A program made the translations under genes and the position numbers. The notes beneath the pieces are model-generated. The model ran no database searches, was not told the DNA's origin, and worked only from the letters and a program-made list of their open reading frames with translations. From contig CAADGL010000012.1 of assembly GCA_900696525.1 (NCBI GenBank), forward strand, positions 682,001 through 746,000: 64,000 nucleotides of DNA. The letters are read 5' to 3'. Source of the DNA: an uncultured Planctomycetota bacterium. Its GTDB lineage: Bacteria; Planctomycetota; Phycisphaerae; UBA1845; Fen-1342. Every line of letters begins with the position of its first letter. Position 1 is the stretch's first letter. This document shows positions 8,862-17,344 of the stretch, in pieces.

Positions 8862-9476
8862 ATGGCTGAACACGACTGGCACAATCACCCCGAGTTCACT
8901 CCGGCGGAGTGGGTCACGCTGTACGTCAGCGGGGCGCTCTCCGAGCCGGTGAGGGGGGCCTTTGAGGAGCACTTGAAATTGTGCGAATCCTGCCGCCTGG
9001 CGACCCGAGGGCTCGAAGCGGCCACGCGGGACGCGCTGGACGCGCCGGGACCGCTCGACCGCGCCGCTCCGAGCACAGTGCCGCATGCGGCTGCCGGCGG
9101 CGACACGCAGGTCTGGAAGCGTTGGACCCCGCCGCCGACGCGCGACGGCCTGTGCATCGTCCGCGCCGAGGACGGCGCGTGGGAGGACACGGGCGTCGCG
9201 GGGGTGGCGGTGCGACAGCTCTACGCCGATCGCGCCCACAACCGCGCGACGATGCTCGTGCGCATGACGCCTGGCGCCGCGTACCCCCGCCACCTGCACA
9301 ACAGCCCGGAGGAATGCCTCGTGCTCGAAGGCGACCTTTCGGTCGGCGCGAACACGCTGCACTCCGGCGACTACCAGCGCGCCGAGCCGGGCAGCACGCA
9401 CGGCGTCCAGAGCACGCGCGCTGGCTGCCTGCTGTTCATCGTCTCCGGTCTCGACGACGACCTGCTGCCGGACTGA
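8862..9476 (+). CDS. ChrR-like anti-sigma factor: zinc-finger N-terminus plus cupin domain
   Basis: 204 aa. The N-terminal part (about residues 1-50) has an anti-sigma zinc-binding pattern: an early HNHPEFT segment, then FEEHLKLCESCRLA, i.e. H-x3-C-x2-C. The C-terminal half (about 110-200) is a cupin with YPRHLHNSPEECLVLEGDL followed by the GDYQRAEPGSTHG strand, which carries a second cupin His, as in the ChrR cupin of ECF anti-sigma factors answering singlet oxygen or other stress. ChrR-type genes normally follow an ECF sigma gene. None is adjacent here, so the partner must be elsewhere or the protein is a free-standing metal cupin. Start at ATG 8862; the frame extends 45 nt further up. Confidence 0.8.
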   Translation: MAEHDWHNHPEFTPAEWVTLYVSGALSEPVRGAFEEHLKLCESCRLATRGLEAATRDALDAPGPLDRAAPSTVPHAAAGGDTQVWKRWTPPPTRDGLCIVRAEDGAWEDTGVAGVAVRQLYADRAHNRATMLVRMTPGAAYPRHLHNSPEECLVLEGDLSVGANTLHSGDYQRAEPGSTHGVQSTRAGCLLFIVSGLDDDLLPD

Positions 9477-9491
9477 CGAACCAGAGCGCGG

Positions 9492-9995
9492 TCACTCGTC
9501 GCGGACGAACGTGCGCCGCTGGCGGTCTTTCCGCACGCCGGGAAAGCGCAGCGCCTGGTTGTGCATGACCACGTAGACGCCCGGGGCCAGCAGCCGGCAG
9601 GCCAGCAGGGCCTCGGTGAGGTTCTGGTAGGCGTCGGTGTCGCGGAACTCGAACGGCCGCATGGCGCCGGTGAGGATCACCGGCTTGTCCAGGCCGGGCA
9701 GGCTCGCGTGCAGCAGTTCGCCGGTGTTCGCCATCGTGTCGGTGCCGTGCACGACGATCACGCCGTCGCAGGTCGGCAGCGCCACCCGCACGGCCTCGAG
9801 AATGATCCGCCGGTCCTCGTCGGTCATGTCGAGCGAGTCCTTCGACATCACGTGCACCTGCCGCAGCGCCAGCGCCGGCAGCCGCAGGTGATGCAGAACA
9901 ATGTCGAGGACCGACCCGGCGTTGCGCAGGGACCCGTCGGTCTCGTCGTAGGTCTTCTCGATCGTGCCGCCGGTGGTGAGGATGGCAATCCGCAT
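9492..9995 (-). CDS. Single-domain asparaginase-like protein
   Basis: 167 aa, about half the usual 330 aa of type I/II L-asparaginases. It matches the N-terminal asparaginase domain: the first catalytic loop TTGGTIEKTYDE (Thr near residue 11) and the second catalytic motif HGTDT (residues 83-87). The C-terminal domain of classical enzymes is absent, and the frame closes cleanly at a stop, so this is a short family form rather than an obvious truncation. In classical enzymes it would hydrolyse Asn to Asp and ammonia; activity for this short form is an inference. It is convergent with the ChrR-like gene. Confidence 0.82.
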   Translation of the reverse strand: MRIAILTTGGTIEKTYDETDGSLRNAGSVLDIVLHHLRLPALALRQVHVMSKDSLDMTDEDRRIILEAVRVALPTCDGVIVVHGTDTMANTGELLHASLPGLDKPVILTGAMRPFEFRDTDAYQNLTEALLACRLLAPGVYVVMHNQALRFPGVRKDRQRRTFVRDE

Positions 9996-10147
9996 GGGGC
10001 GATCTCAACGTTGACACCGGTCTGAATCCCGGCCCGGGCGCGACATTCTACGCGGACGCGCCGGCCGCCACGAGCCGCGAGCGCCAGCGGGCGTCTCAGC
10101 GAATCCTGCAAGCGCCGCCCGGCAGCGAGCCACGATCAGGCCAGCGT

Positions 10148-11443
10148 TCACGTTTCTCCCAGGCACTCCAGGAGCGCTGCCCGCGCCGGTTGCGCCGTGG
10201 TCGCCGACGCGGCCGCAGCCAGCCGGTCGGCCTGGCGCGGGGTGAAGGCCGCGGGATGCGCCAGGTCCGCCGCGCGTCGGCCGGACGCCTCTAGCAGTCT
10301 GCGGCGCAGCGCGTCGACGCCGAGGCCCGTGGTCGCAGCGGCGCAGATGCTCACTTTCCGCCAGGCCGTCGGCAGTTGATCCAGCACGGGCGCCACGGCC
10401 GCCGGGGGCGCGAGTCCGCCGCCCATCGAGGAGCGCGATTTGCCCGATGCACTCGCCTCCGCCAGCAGGTCGCACTTGTTCATGACGACCACATCCGGCG
10501 TCAGTCGGCCGCCCACCCGGGAAAACGCCGCGCTCGCCGCCGCGCCATCGGGCGACGAATCCAGGACGAGCACGGCGCGGTCGGCCTCGGCGAGGACGCG
10601 CCGGGCGCGTCGGATTGCCTCGGCTTCGATCTCGTCGTCGGCGTGCCGCCAGCCGGCCGTGTCGATCCAGGCGACCGGGAAACCTTCGATCTCGTCCAGG
10701 GCCTCGACCCAGTCGCGCGTCGTGCCCGGCTGCGGCGACACCAGGCTCACGGGCCGGGCGCACAGCGCGTTGATGAGGGTGCTCTTGCCGGCGTTCGGCG
10801 GGCCGATCACGGCGACGCGCAGCGGGCGGGTGAACCAGTTCACGAGATTCAGGCGGGCGGCCGCCGCCGCGCACTCTGCGCGGCCGGCCGCCAGGGCCGC
10901 GGCGCCGTGTTTTGCAAGGTCGTCCAGTCGCTTCCGCACCATCTGGGCGAGCGTGAGCGGTTGTCGCAGTAGCCAGCTTGCGCCTTGCAGGGTCAATATG
11001 CGCGGCAGCAGCGCACTCGCTTCGCGCTCGAGGCGGGTGCGCTCGCCGAAGAGGCCGGCGCCGGCATTCGCCCCATTCTCTCGGGCTTCGCGGAAGCCCG
11101 CCGCGGCGAGCGACTCGCGGCAGCGCTGCATCACGCCGGCGCCGCCGTGCAGATGCAGCCGAATCTCCCAGTCGTGGTCCTGGCCGGACGGGGACGGCGA
11201 GCGCGGGCCTGGTGGTCGTGCGTGCACGGACAGCAGGATGTCGTCCAGGTGCTCGCCCTCGGCGTCGACGAACCGGGCGCGCAGCACGGCGCCCGGCGCC
11301 ACTGCGGAGTCGTCGCACGGGAGCCGTGTCCGGAGGTGCCGTCGCCAGAGATGAGCAACGCCCGGTCCGCGCACGCGGACAATGGCGATGGCCGCGGGCC
11401 CTGGGCCGCTGAGCACCTCGAAGGTTCCGGCGCGCGGTGTCAT
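10148..11443 (-). CDS. MnmE/TrmE-like GTPase with altered C-terminal motif
   Basis: 431 aa. Order: a degenerate TrmE N-terminal (folate-binding) region (about 1-120), a helical region, an inserted G domain with G1 GPPNAGKS (214-221), G2 TTRD (241-244), G3 DTAG (261-264) and G4 NKCD (322-325), then a helical C-terminus. True MnmE ends in C-[IL]-G-K, whose Cys/Lys serve tRNA wobble-uridine modification; here the protein ends CLGET, keeping Cys and Gly but not Lys. The canonical N-terminal DTI.A..T segment is also missing. It begins 3 nt after the coaX stop, so it is in the obg-coaX operon. It may be a diverged paralogue rather than the tRNA enzyme. Confidence 0.85.
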   Translation of the reverse strand: MTPRAGTFEVLSGPGPAAIAIVRVRGPGVAHLWRRHLRTRLPCDDSAVAPGAVLRARFVDAEGEHLDDILLSVHARPPGPRSPSPSGQDHDWEIRLHLHGGAGVMQRCRESLAAAGFREARENGANAGAGLFGERTRLEREASALLPRILTLQGASWLLRQPLTLAQMVRKRLDDLAKHGAAALAAGRAECAAAAARLNLVNWFTRPLRVAVIGPPNAGKSTLINALCARPVSLVSPQPGTTRDWVEALDEIEGFPVAWIDTAGWRHADDEIEAEAIRRARRVLAEADRAVLVLDSSPDGAAASAAFSRVGGRLTPDVVVMNKCDLLAEASASGKSRSSMGGGLAPPAAVAPVLDQLPTAWRKVSICAAATTGLGVDALRRRLLEASGRRAADLAHPAAFTPRQADRLAAAASATTAQPARAALLECLGET

Positions 11444-11446
11444 GAC

Positions 11447-12235
11447 TCAGACCTGGCCGGCGGCCTTGCGGTAGGCCAAGGCCACGCCCAGCAGGCATAG
11501 ATCCGGCACGACCGAGTCGACAAAGTCCGCCTCGGCGCGGATCAGCTCCGCGTTTCCGCCGGTGATCACGAGCTGCGGCCAGGCGCCGAGCGCGGTGGCG
11601 TAGCGTTCGACGATCTCGCGCAACGCGCCGATCGCCCCGTAGACCACGCCGGACAGGATCGCGTCGCGCGTGTTGCGTCCGAGCGCGGCGCTCGGAGCGG
11701 CGGCCTCGACCAGGGGGAGTTGAGCGGTGCCCTCGTGCAGCGCCTCGCAGCACAGGGTGAGCCCCGGGAGGATCGCGCCGCCCATGAACCGGCCCGCCGC
11801 CGAAACACAGTCGATCGTGATCGCCGTCCCGAACGAGGCCACGGCGCAGGCGGTCCGCAGGCGGTCGAAGGCCGCCGCCGCGCAGCACACGCGGTCAACG
11901 CCGACCTCGTCGGCGTTGTCGATGTCGAGGGCCATGGGCAGGGGCAGGTCGTCGCGGACGCGCACGGGCTCGACTTCGCAGATGCCCTCGATGCGTTCGA
12001 CGAGCAGCTCCGCGGTGCGCGGCGCCACGCTGCTGATGACGACGGCCCGGCGTCTCGCGCCGGCCAGGCCGGCCCACAGCTCGCGCAGCGGCGCGTTCCA
12101 GTCGTCTTCCTCGAAGGCGCTGACGCGCCGCGGATCGTGCAGGCCGTCGGCGTCGCTGACCGCCATCGCGATGCGCGAGTTCCCCACGTCGATAGCCAGC
12201 AGCCCATCAACCGGTTGAACAGCGTTCACGAGCAT
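11447..12235 (-). CDS. coaX: Type III pantothenate kinase
   Basis: 262 aa, the normal size. It phosphorylates pantothenate, the first step of coenzyme A synthesis. Visible motifs of the CoaX acetate/sugar kinase fold: LLAIDVGNSRIAM (phosphate 1), VGVDRVCCAAAA, AITIDCVSAAGRFMGG-ILPG (phosphate 2 and substrate loop), TRDAILSGVVYG and the ITGGNA adenosine motif. It starts 7 bp after obg stops and is followed 3 nt later by the MnmE-like gene, so the three are probably one transcript. CoaX homologues fused to or mistaken for Baf-type regulators exist, but nothing extra is present here. Confidence 0.92.
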   Translation of the reverse strand: MLVNAVQPVDGLLAIDVGNSRIAMAVSDADGLHDPRRVSAFEEDDWNAPLRELWAGLAGARRRAVVISSVAPRTAELLVERIEGICEVEPVRVRDDLPLPMALDIDNADEVGVDRVCCAAAAFDRLRTACAVASFGTAITIDCVSAAGRFMGGAILPGLTLCCEALHEGTAQLPLVEAAAPSAALGRNTRDAILSGVVYGAIGALREIVERYATALGAWPQLVITGGNAELIRAEADFVDSVVPDLCLLGVALAYRKAAGQV

Positions 12236-12242
12236 CTTCCGA

Positions 12243-13421
12243 TCATGATCCGGGGCCCTCGTCGTCGGGGGCGAAGTCGCCGTTTGTTTCGCCGGTTTCG
12301 TCCTCGTCCGCAGCGAACGTGATGACCCGCCGGCCCTCGCCCGGCGCCTGGTCGAAGTCGATCGGCTCGGCCTTCGGCCGCTCCGGGGGCGGCTCGAGGG
12401 CTCTGGCCGCGGCCACCGCGGTCCAAACGGCCTCTAGCAGCTCGCGCACGCCCTCGCCGCTCACGCCCGAGACCCCGAGGACCGGGCGGCCGGTCTCGCG
12501 CCTCAGGCGCTCGAGCGCGGCATCCGAACCGGTGAGGTCGAGCTTGTTGCCGACGATGATCTCGGCGCGGGCCGCGAGCGATGCGCTGTACTGCTCCAGT
12601 TCGCGGCGAATGATTCTATAGGCTTCGGCCGGGCCCGGGGCGCCCTCGGGCGGGCTGAGATCGACAACGTGAACGATCACCCGCGTCCGCTCGACGTGGC
12701 GCAGAAATGCGTGCCCCAGGCCGACGCCCGCGTGGGCGCCCTCGATCAGCCCGGGCAGGTCCGCCAGCACCAGCCGCCGAAAGCCCGGAAGCTCCGCAAT
12801 GCCCAGGTAGGGCTCCTTGGTCGTGAACGGATAGGCCGCGATCTTCGGCCGCGCCCGCGTGGTGCGCGACAGCAGCGTGCTCTTCCCCGCGTTCGGCAGC
12901 CCCACGAACCCCGCGTCCGCGATCAGCTTCAGCTCGAGCCGCAGCAGCCGCTCCTGTCCGGCCGTTCCATGCTCGAACTCGCGCGGCGCCTGGTTCGTTG
13001 AACTCGCGAAATACGCGTTGCCGCGCCCGCCGCGCCCGCCTCGCGCCACGCGCACGCGCTGGCCGGCCTGAGCCAGGTCTTTCAGCAGCCGCCCCGCCTG
13101 CGCGTCGAAGACCAGCGTCCCGACGGGCACCGGCACGATCAGGTGAGCCCCCCGGCGTCCCGAGCAGTCGCGACCCTCACCCGGGCGGCCGTTCTCGGCG
13201 TGCCAATGATGCCGCCCGGCAAACTCCAGAAGCGTGTCGAGCCCGTCCCGCGCTTCGAGGTATACCGACCCGCCGTGGCCTCCGTCGCCACCGTCCGGCC
13301 CGCCGCGCGGCACAAACTTCTCGCGGCGGAAACTGACGCAGCCGTCCCCGCCGCGCCCGCCGCGGACGTGGATGAGCGCTTCATCCACGAAGAGTCGCTC
13401 GCTGCCGGTGTTTCGTGCCAT
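12243..13421 (-). CDS. obg: Obg/CgtA GTPase
   Basis: 392 aa. Residues about 8-165 form the glycine-rich Obg fold (GGRGGDGCVSFRREKFVPRGGPDGGDGG). The G domain follows with GLPNAGKS, TTKEP, DLPGLIEGA and NKLDL. It is a ribosome-associated GTPase acting in large-subunit assembly and stress. The C-terminal tail is Glu/Asp-rich and lacks an obvious full OCT domain, which is common outside Bacillus. It is first in the obg-coaX-MnmE-like operon. No Shine-Dalgarno is visible before the ATG, and a perfect TTGACA -35 (13428-13456) would place transcription start at or next to the start codon. Confidence 0.94.
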   Translation of the reverse strand: MARNTGSERLFVDEALIHVRGGRGGDGCVSFRREKFVPRGGPDGGDGGHGGSVYLEARDGLDTLLEFAGRHHWHAENGRPGEGRDCSGRRGAHLIVPVPVGTLVFDAQAGRLLKDLAQAGQRVRVARGGRGGRGNAYFASSTNQAPREFEHGTAGQERLLRLELKLIADAGFVGLPNAGKSTLLSRTTRARPKIAAYPFTTKEPYLGIAELPGFRRLVLADLPGLIEGAHAGVGLGHAFLRHVERTRVIVHVVDLSPPEGAPGPAEAYRIIRRELEQYSASLAARAEIIVGNKLDLTGSDAALERLRRETGRPVLGVSGVSGEGVRELLEAVWTAVAAARALEPPPERPKAEPIDFDQAPGEGRRVITFAADEDETGETNGDFAPDDEGPGS

Positions 13422-13427
13422 GGCGTG

Positions 13428-13456
13428 AGTGCATCGCGGAGGCGGGAGGCTGTCAA
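13428..13456 (-). promoter_or_regulatory. Promoter for the obg operon, possibly giving a leaderless mRNA
   Basis: On the minus strand TTGACA (13456-13451) is a perfect -35. A 17-nt spacer leads to TGCACT (13433-13428), a weak -10 with 3 of 6 matches. The expected start about 7 nt downstream coincides with the obg ATG at 13421, and no ribosome-binding site lies upstream of that ATG. Confidence 0.4.
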
Positions 13457-13953
13457 GGAGAACAAAGTGCGGCGGCGGTGGTGCCGCTTATCGGAACCGT
13501 GGCCGGCGCCGGATTGGCTGTTCGCGTGGCGTTCGGACACCGGTGCCCCGGTCGCGGAGGCTATCATCATGAGGGGGCCGGCCGTGACGACGCGCGCTCG
13601 CATGGGACCAGGGCTGGAGTGCGCCGAAATCTCCCGGCTTGACCTTGCGTGTTAGGTGCGATTCGGATACCGTCAACGGTGAGCCGTGTCCTTGGGGAAG
13701 ACGACCAAGCCATCCGACGGATCGCCCGCTCGCGTCCACCTTGCGAGGTCCGTGCCCGCAGCGGATTGAAACCCGGACCCAGAGCCACGCGCGCTCCGCC
13801 GGCAGGACATGATCAGCCGCCTCCCCGGTCGAAGCCGTGGCCGCTCGGTCACGGGAGGGGATTCGCAGCGCGGCGGTGCAATAGACCGATTCGCAGCACG
13901 TTGGGCTGAGTTAAGCCCCTGGTTCACAATGTGGTTCTCCGCGGAGGAAAGAG
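13457..13953. other. About 500-bp divergent intergenic region upstream of the S8 peptidase gene
   Basis: No gene is supportable; the short open frames here look like chance frames in GC-rich DNA. A TTGACC lies at 13639-13644 on the plus strand but without a credible -10 at the right spacing. The only clear signal is the strong GGAGGAAAG ribosome-binding site just before 13954. Confidence 0.4.
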
Positions 13954-16900
13954 ATGACCCCGAGTCTTGGACGCCCCAGAGGTCTTTCGCCGTTCACATT
14001 CGCCCCTGCCGGGTTGCTCGCGCTGGCCGCGCTGGGAAGCGGCCTGGCGCTGGCGGGGTCGCCGGGGAGCATCCCGTGGAAGAATCCGAAGGCGCTGTCG
14101 GCTCCGACCGTGCTCACCCACGCGGGGGTGCCCGTCGCCGACCAGCTCGCCGATCTGACTACCGCCGGCGCCCGCCACATCGTGGTGATGTTCAGCGGAC
14201 CGGTCAGCGAGATGGACCGCGCGACGCTGCAGCTCGGCGGCGTGACGCTGCTTTCTTACCTGGGCGAGCACGCCTTCTTTGCCGCGGTCGACGCGGCGCA
14301 GTATGACGCGAAGGTCGTCGGCAGGGTCAGCGGCCTGGTCGCGGCCCAGACCATTCCGCTTCCCGGCAAGATCCACCCGCTGCTCGAAGAATACGTGGAC
14401 GCGGGCCGCGGCCCTTCGTGGGCGACGGTCGGCGTGTCCGACGACGGCAGCGACGTGGCCGGCATGTACGTCCTCTTCCACGCCGACGTCGACCTGAGCG
14501 CCGGACTCGACGCGGTCGAGGCCCGCGGCGGCACGGTTCGCGATGTGCTGAACTCGATCAACGGCGCCGTCATCGAGCTGCCGCTGTCGCAGGTGCGGCC
14601 GCTGGCCGGCGATGACGTCGTGCAGTGGATAGAGCACGCCCTGCCGCAGATGAGCGAGACCAACGACAGCAACCGCGCGCGCGTCCAGGCCGATCTGGCC
14701 CAGGCCCCGCCCTACAACCTGACCGGCGCCGGGGTGAAGGTGCTCGTCTACGACGCCGGCACCGCCCGCGCCACCCACCAGGACTTCAACGGCCGCCTCA
14801 CGACTCATGACAATTCCGGCCAGATCACGCACGCCACGCACGTTGCCGGCACGATCGGCGGCAGCGGCACGGCCAACCCGCTCTACAAGGGCATGGCGCC
14901 GGCGTGCACGCTGATCTCGTACGGATTCCAGTGGGACGGCGGCGGCATCTTCCTGTACAGCAACCCGGGCGACATCGAGGCGGATTACGGCGCCGCGATC
15001 AACACCCACGGCGCGGTGATCTCCAACAACTCGATCGGCAGCAACACCGAGAGCAACGGCTGGCCGTGCAGCATCCAGGGCGACTACGGCGTCACGGACG
15101 TGCTGATCGACAACATCGTGCGCGGCAGCCTGGGCGGCGGCCCGTTCCGCGTCATCTGGGCCGCCGGCAACGAGCGCCAGGGCAGCAACTGTGACATCGA
15201 GGGCTACGGCGACTACTACAGCATCGCGCCGCCGGCCGGCGCCAAGAACCACATCACGGTGGGCGCCCTGAACTCGAACAACGACTCGATGACCAGCTTC
15301 AGCAGTTGGGGCCCGACCGACGACGGACGCCTCAAGCCCGACATCTCGGCCCCAGGGTGCGAGGTTGGCGGCGACGGCGGCGTGACGTCGTGCTCGGCGT
15401 CGAGCAACACGGCCTACACCGTGGCGTGCGGCACGTCGATGGCTTCGCCGACGACGTGCGGTGTAGCCACGTTGATGCTCCAGGACTACCGGGTTCAGTT
15501 CCCGGCCCTGCCTGATCCGCGGAACTCGACGCTCAAGATCCTGCTGGCCCACACGGCGATCGACCTGGGCAACATCGGGCCGGACTACCAGTTCGGCTAC
15601 GGCTCAATCCGCGCGATCAACGCCATCAACTTCATGCGCACGGGCAACTTCTTTGAGGACTCGATCGGCCAGGGCGGCGTCGCCACGTTCAAGGTGAACG
15701 CGACCTTCGCCCAGCCGCTGAAGGTGACGATCGCGTGGGACGACTATCCCGCGACCGCCAACGCGCAGGTGGCGCTGATCAACGACCTCGACATCCGCGC
15801 CATCTCGCCCAGCCAGCAGGTCTTCTACCCCTGGACGCTGAACCCGCTCAACCCCAGCGCCCCGGCCGTGCGGACCGTCCGCAACTCGCGCGACAACATC
15901 GAGCAGATATTCATCGACAACCCGACCACGGGCGAGTGGACGATCGAGGTCATCGGCTTCAACGTCCCGCAGGGACCGCAGCCCTTCTCGATCTGCGGCT
16001 CGCCGAACCTGACCATGAAGGGCCTGCGCGTCAACCTGCCTGGCGGTGCGCCATCCAACCTGGCGCCGGGCGTCAGCGTCAACGTGCCCGTTCAGGTCCA
16101 GATTTCCGGCGAGACGCTCGTGCCGGGCTCGACGCTGCTGCACTTCCGCTACGACGGCGGCCCCTGGCTCAGCAAGCCCCTCACGCACCTGGGCGGCGAG
16201 AACTACCAGGCTACGCTGCCTCCGGCCGTCTGCGGCTCGACGCCCCAGTTCTACGTCAGCGCCGCGGGGAGCGACACCGGTGTCGTCACCAACCCGGCCA
16301 ACGCCCCGACCCAGAACTACGCGCCGAGCGTCGGCCAGACCGTCACGCTCGTCAGCGACAATTTCGAGAACGACGCCGGCTGGACGGTCACCAACCAGAG
16401 CGTCACCGAGGGCGCCTGGATCCGGGCCATTGTGGCCGGCAGCAACGGCAACCGCGGCGACCCGCCCAGCGACTATGACGGCTCGGGCCGCTGCTGGGTG
16501 ACGGGCAACGGGTTCGACGAGGACCTCGACGGCGGGCCGACCACGCTGCTGTCGTCGAACTACAACCTCAGCGGCACGACGAACCCCGTCATCTCCTTCG
16601 CTCGCTGGATGAACAGCTACAACGGCACGATCGACAACATCCAGACCTACGTCTCCAACAACGGAGGCGCAAACTGGGTGCTCGTCGACGACGTGACCGG
16701 CAGCGGCGGCTGGCAGGTCAAGACCTTCAACCTGACGCAGTTCGTGACGCCCAGCGCCCAGGTGCGGCTGCGCTTCGTCGTCTCCGACAACCCCAACAAC
16801 TCGGTCACCGAGGCCGCCATCGACGCCCTGCTCATGACCGAGTTCCAGTGCAACGCCGTCCTGGCCGACTGCAACGAGAACGGCATCGTCGACAGCGACG

Positions 16901-17151
16901 ACATCGCCAGCGGCCGCTCGGCGGATTCCAACGGCAACGGCATCCCGGACGAGTGCGAGGAGATCACGCCCTGTCCGGGCGATCTTGACGGTGACGGCGA
17001 CGTCGACCAGTCCGATCTGGGCATCCTGCTGGGCGACTTCGGTTGTACCGACGGCGTCGGCAACTGCCCGGGCGACATCGACGGCGACGGCGACACCGAC
17101 CAGGGCGACCTGGGCGCGCTGCTGAGCGCGTTCGGCCAGCCCTGTCCGTAA
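13954..17151 (+). CDS. Secreted S8 (subtilisin-like) serine peptidase with dockerin-like C-terminus
   Basis: 1065 aa. A signal peptide (about 1-35) is followed by a propeptide-like region. The S8 domain has the catalytic triad Asp267 (VYDAG), His296 (THVAGTIGG) and Ser495 (GTSMASP). Next are beta-sandwich modules and a MAM/jelly-roll-like domain (about 795-970), also present in the neighbouring M14 protein. The tail has an 'NENGIVDSDDI...NGNGIPDECE' calcium-type repeat and two dockerin-like repeats, each CPGD-[LI]-DGDGD-x-DQ-x-DLG. Such GC-type dockerin tails mark extracellular or surface proteins of Phycisphaerae. GGAGGAAAG lies just before the ATG. It probably degrades exogenous protein; substrate unknown. 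Confidence 0.92.
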   Translation: MTPSLGRPRGLSPFTFAPAGLLALAALGSGLALAGSPGSIPWKNPKALSAPTVLTHAGVPVADQLADLTTAGARHIVVMFSGPVSEMDRATLQLGGVTLLSYLGEHAFFAAVDAAQYDAKVVGRVSGLVAAQTIPLPGKIHPLLEEYVDAGRGPSWATVGVSDDGSDVAGMYVLFHADVDLSAGLDAVEARGGTVRDVLNSINGAVIELPLSQVRPLAGDDVVQWIEHALPQMSETNDSNRARVQADLAQAPPYNLTGAGVKVLVYDAGTARATHQDFNGRLTTHDNSGQITHATHVAGTIGGSGTANPLYKGMAPACTLISYGFQWDGGGIFLYSNPGDIEADYGAAINTHGAVISNNSIGSNTESNGWPCSIQGDYGVTDVLIDNIVRGSLGGGPFRVIWAAGNERQGSNCDIEGYGDYYSIAPPAGAKNHITVGALNSNNDSMTSFSSWGPTDDGRLKPDISAPGCEVGGDGGVTSCSASSNTAYTVACGTSMASPTTCGVATLMLQDYRVQFPALPDPRNSTLKILLAHTAIDLGNIGPDYQFGYGSIRAINAINFMRTGNFFEDSIGQGGVATFKVNATFAQPLKVTIAWDDYPATANAQVALINDLDIRAISPSQQVFYPWTLNPLNPSAPAVRTVRNSRDNIEQIFIDNPTTGEWTIEVIGFNVPQGPQPFSICGSPNLTMKGLRVNLPGGAPSNLAPGVSVNVPVQVQISGETLVPGSTLLHFRYDGGPWLSKPLTHLGGENYQATLPPAVCGSTPQFYVSAAGSDTGVVTNPANAPTQNYAPSVGQTVTLVSDNFENDAGWTVTNQSVTEGAWIRAIVAGSNGNRGDPPSDYDGSGRCWVTGNGFDEDLDGGPTTLLSSNYNLSGTTNPVISFARWMNSYNGTIDNIQTYVSNNGGANWVLVDDVTGSGGWQVKTFNLTQFVTPSAQVRLRFVVSDNPNNSVTEAAIDALLMTEFQCNAVLADCNENGIVDSDDIASGRSADSNGNGIPDECEEITPCPGDLDGDGDVDQSDLGILLGDFGCTDGVGNCPGDIDGDGDTDQGDLGALLSAFGQPCP

Positions 17152-17166
17152 CGCGGTTGTGACCGG

Positions 17167-17216
17167 CTCCCCCCGCCTCCGCCTCCCCGCACGGGAAGGC
17201 GGAGCGGGAGGGGAGT
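17167..17216 (+). terminator. Strong GC hairpin after the S8 gene (no U-tract)
   Basis: CTCCCC...CCTCCGCCTCCCC pairs with GGGAAGGCGGAG...GGGGAG around a short GCAC loop, beginning about 15 nt past the stop codon. No run of T follows, so it may be a 3'-end stabiliser or a weak terminator between the two peptidase genes. Confidence 0.35.
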
Positions 17217-17344
17217 GGCCGAGGCTTCCCGCGCCGACTGCCCTTTCACCGGCGCGGCGCGGGAAGTCGCTTTTCGCGGTTTGCACCGGGCGCGGCCGAC
17301 GCTCCCGTGCGTGGATGCGACCCTTTTTCTCTGGGGAGACACCG

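Noticed and set aside
10005-11888. 627-aa minus-strand open frame covering the MnmE-like and coaX genes
   Set aside because: Out-of-frame translation of both genes; it is Arg/Pro/Gly-rich without domain motifs, while the other frame has intact GTPase and kinase motifs.
13567-13927. Several short open frames in the obg to S8 gap
   Set aside because: No ribosome-binding site, no motif, and composition typical of chance frames in GC-rich DNA.
16978-17151. Cellulosome-type assembly
   Set aside because: The dockerin-like repeats resemble cellulosomal dockerins, but no cohesin, scaffoldin or glycoside hydrolase is in the window, and planctomycete GC-type tails are known without cohesins.
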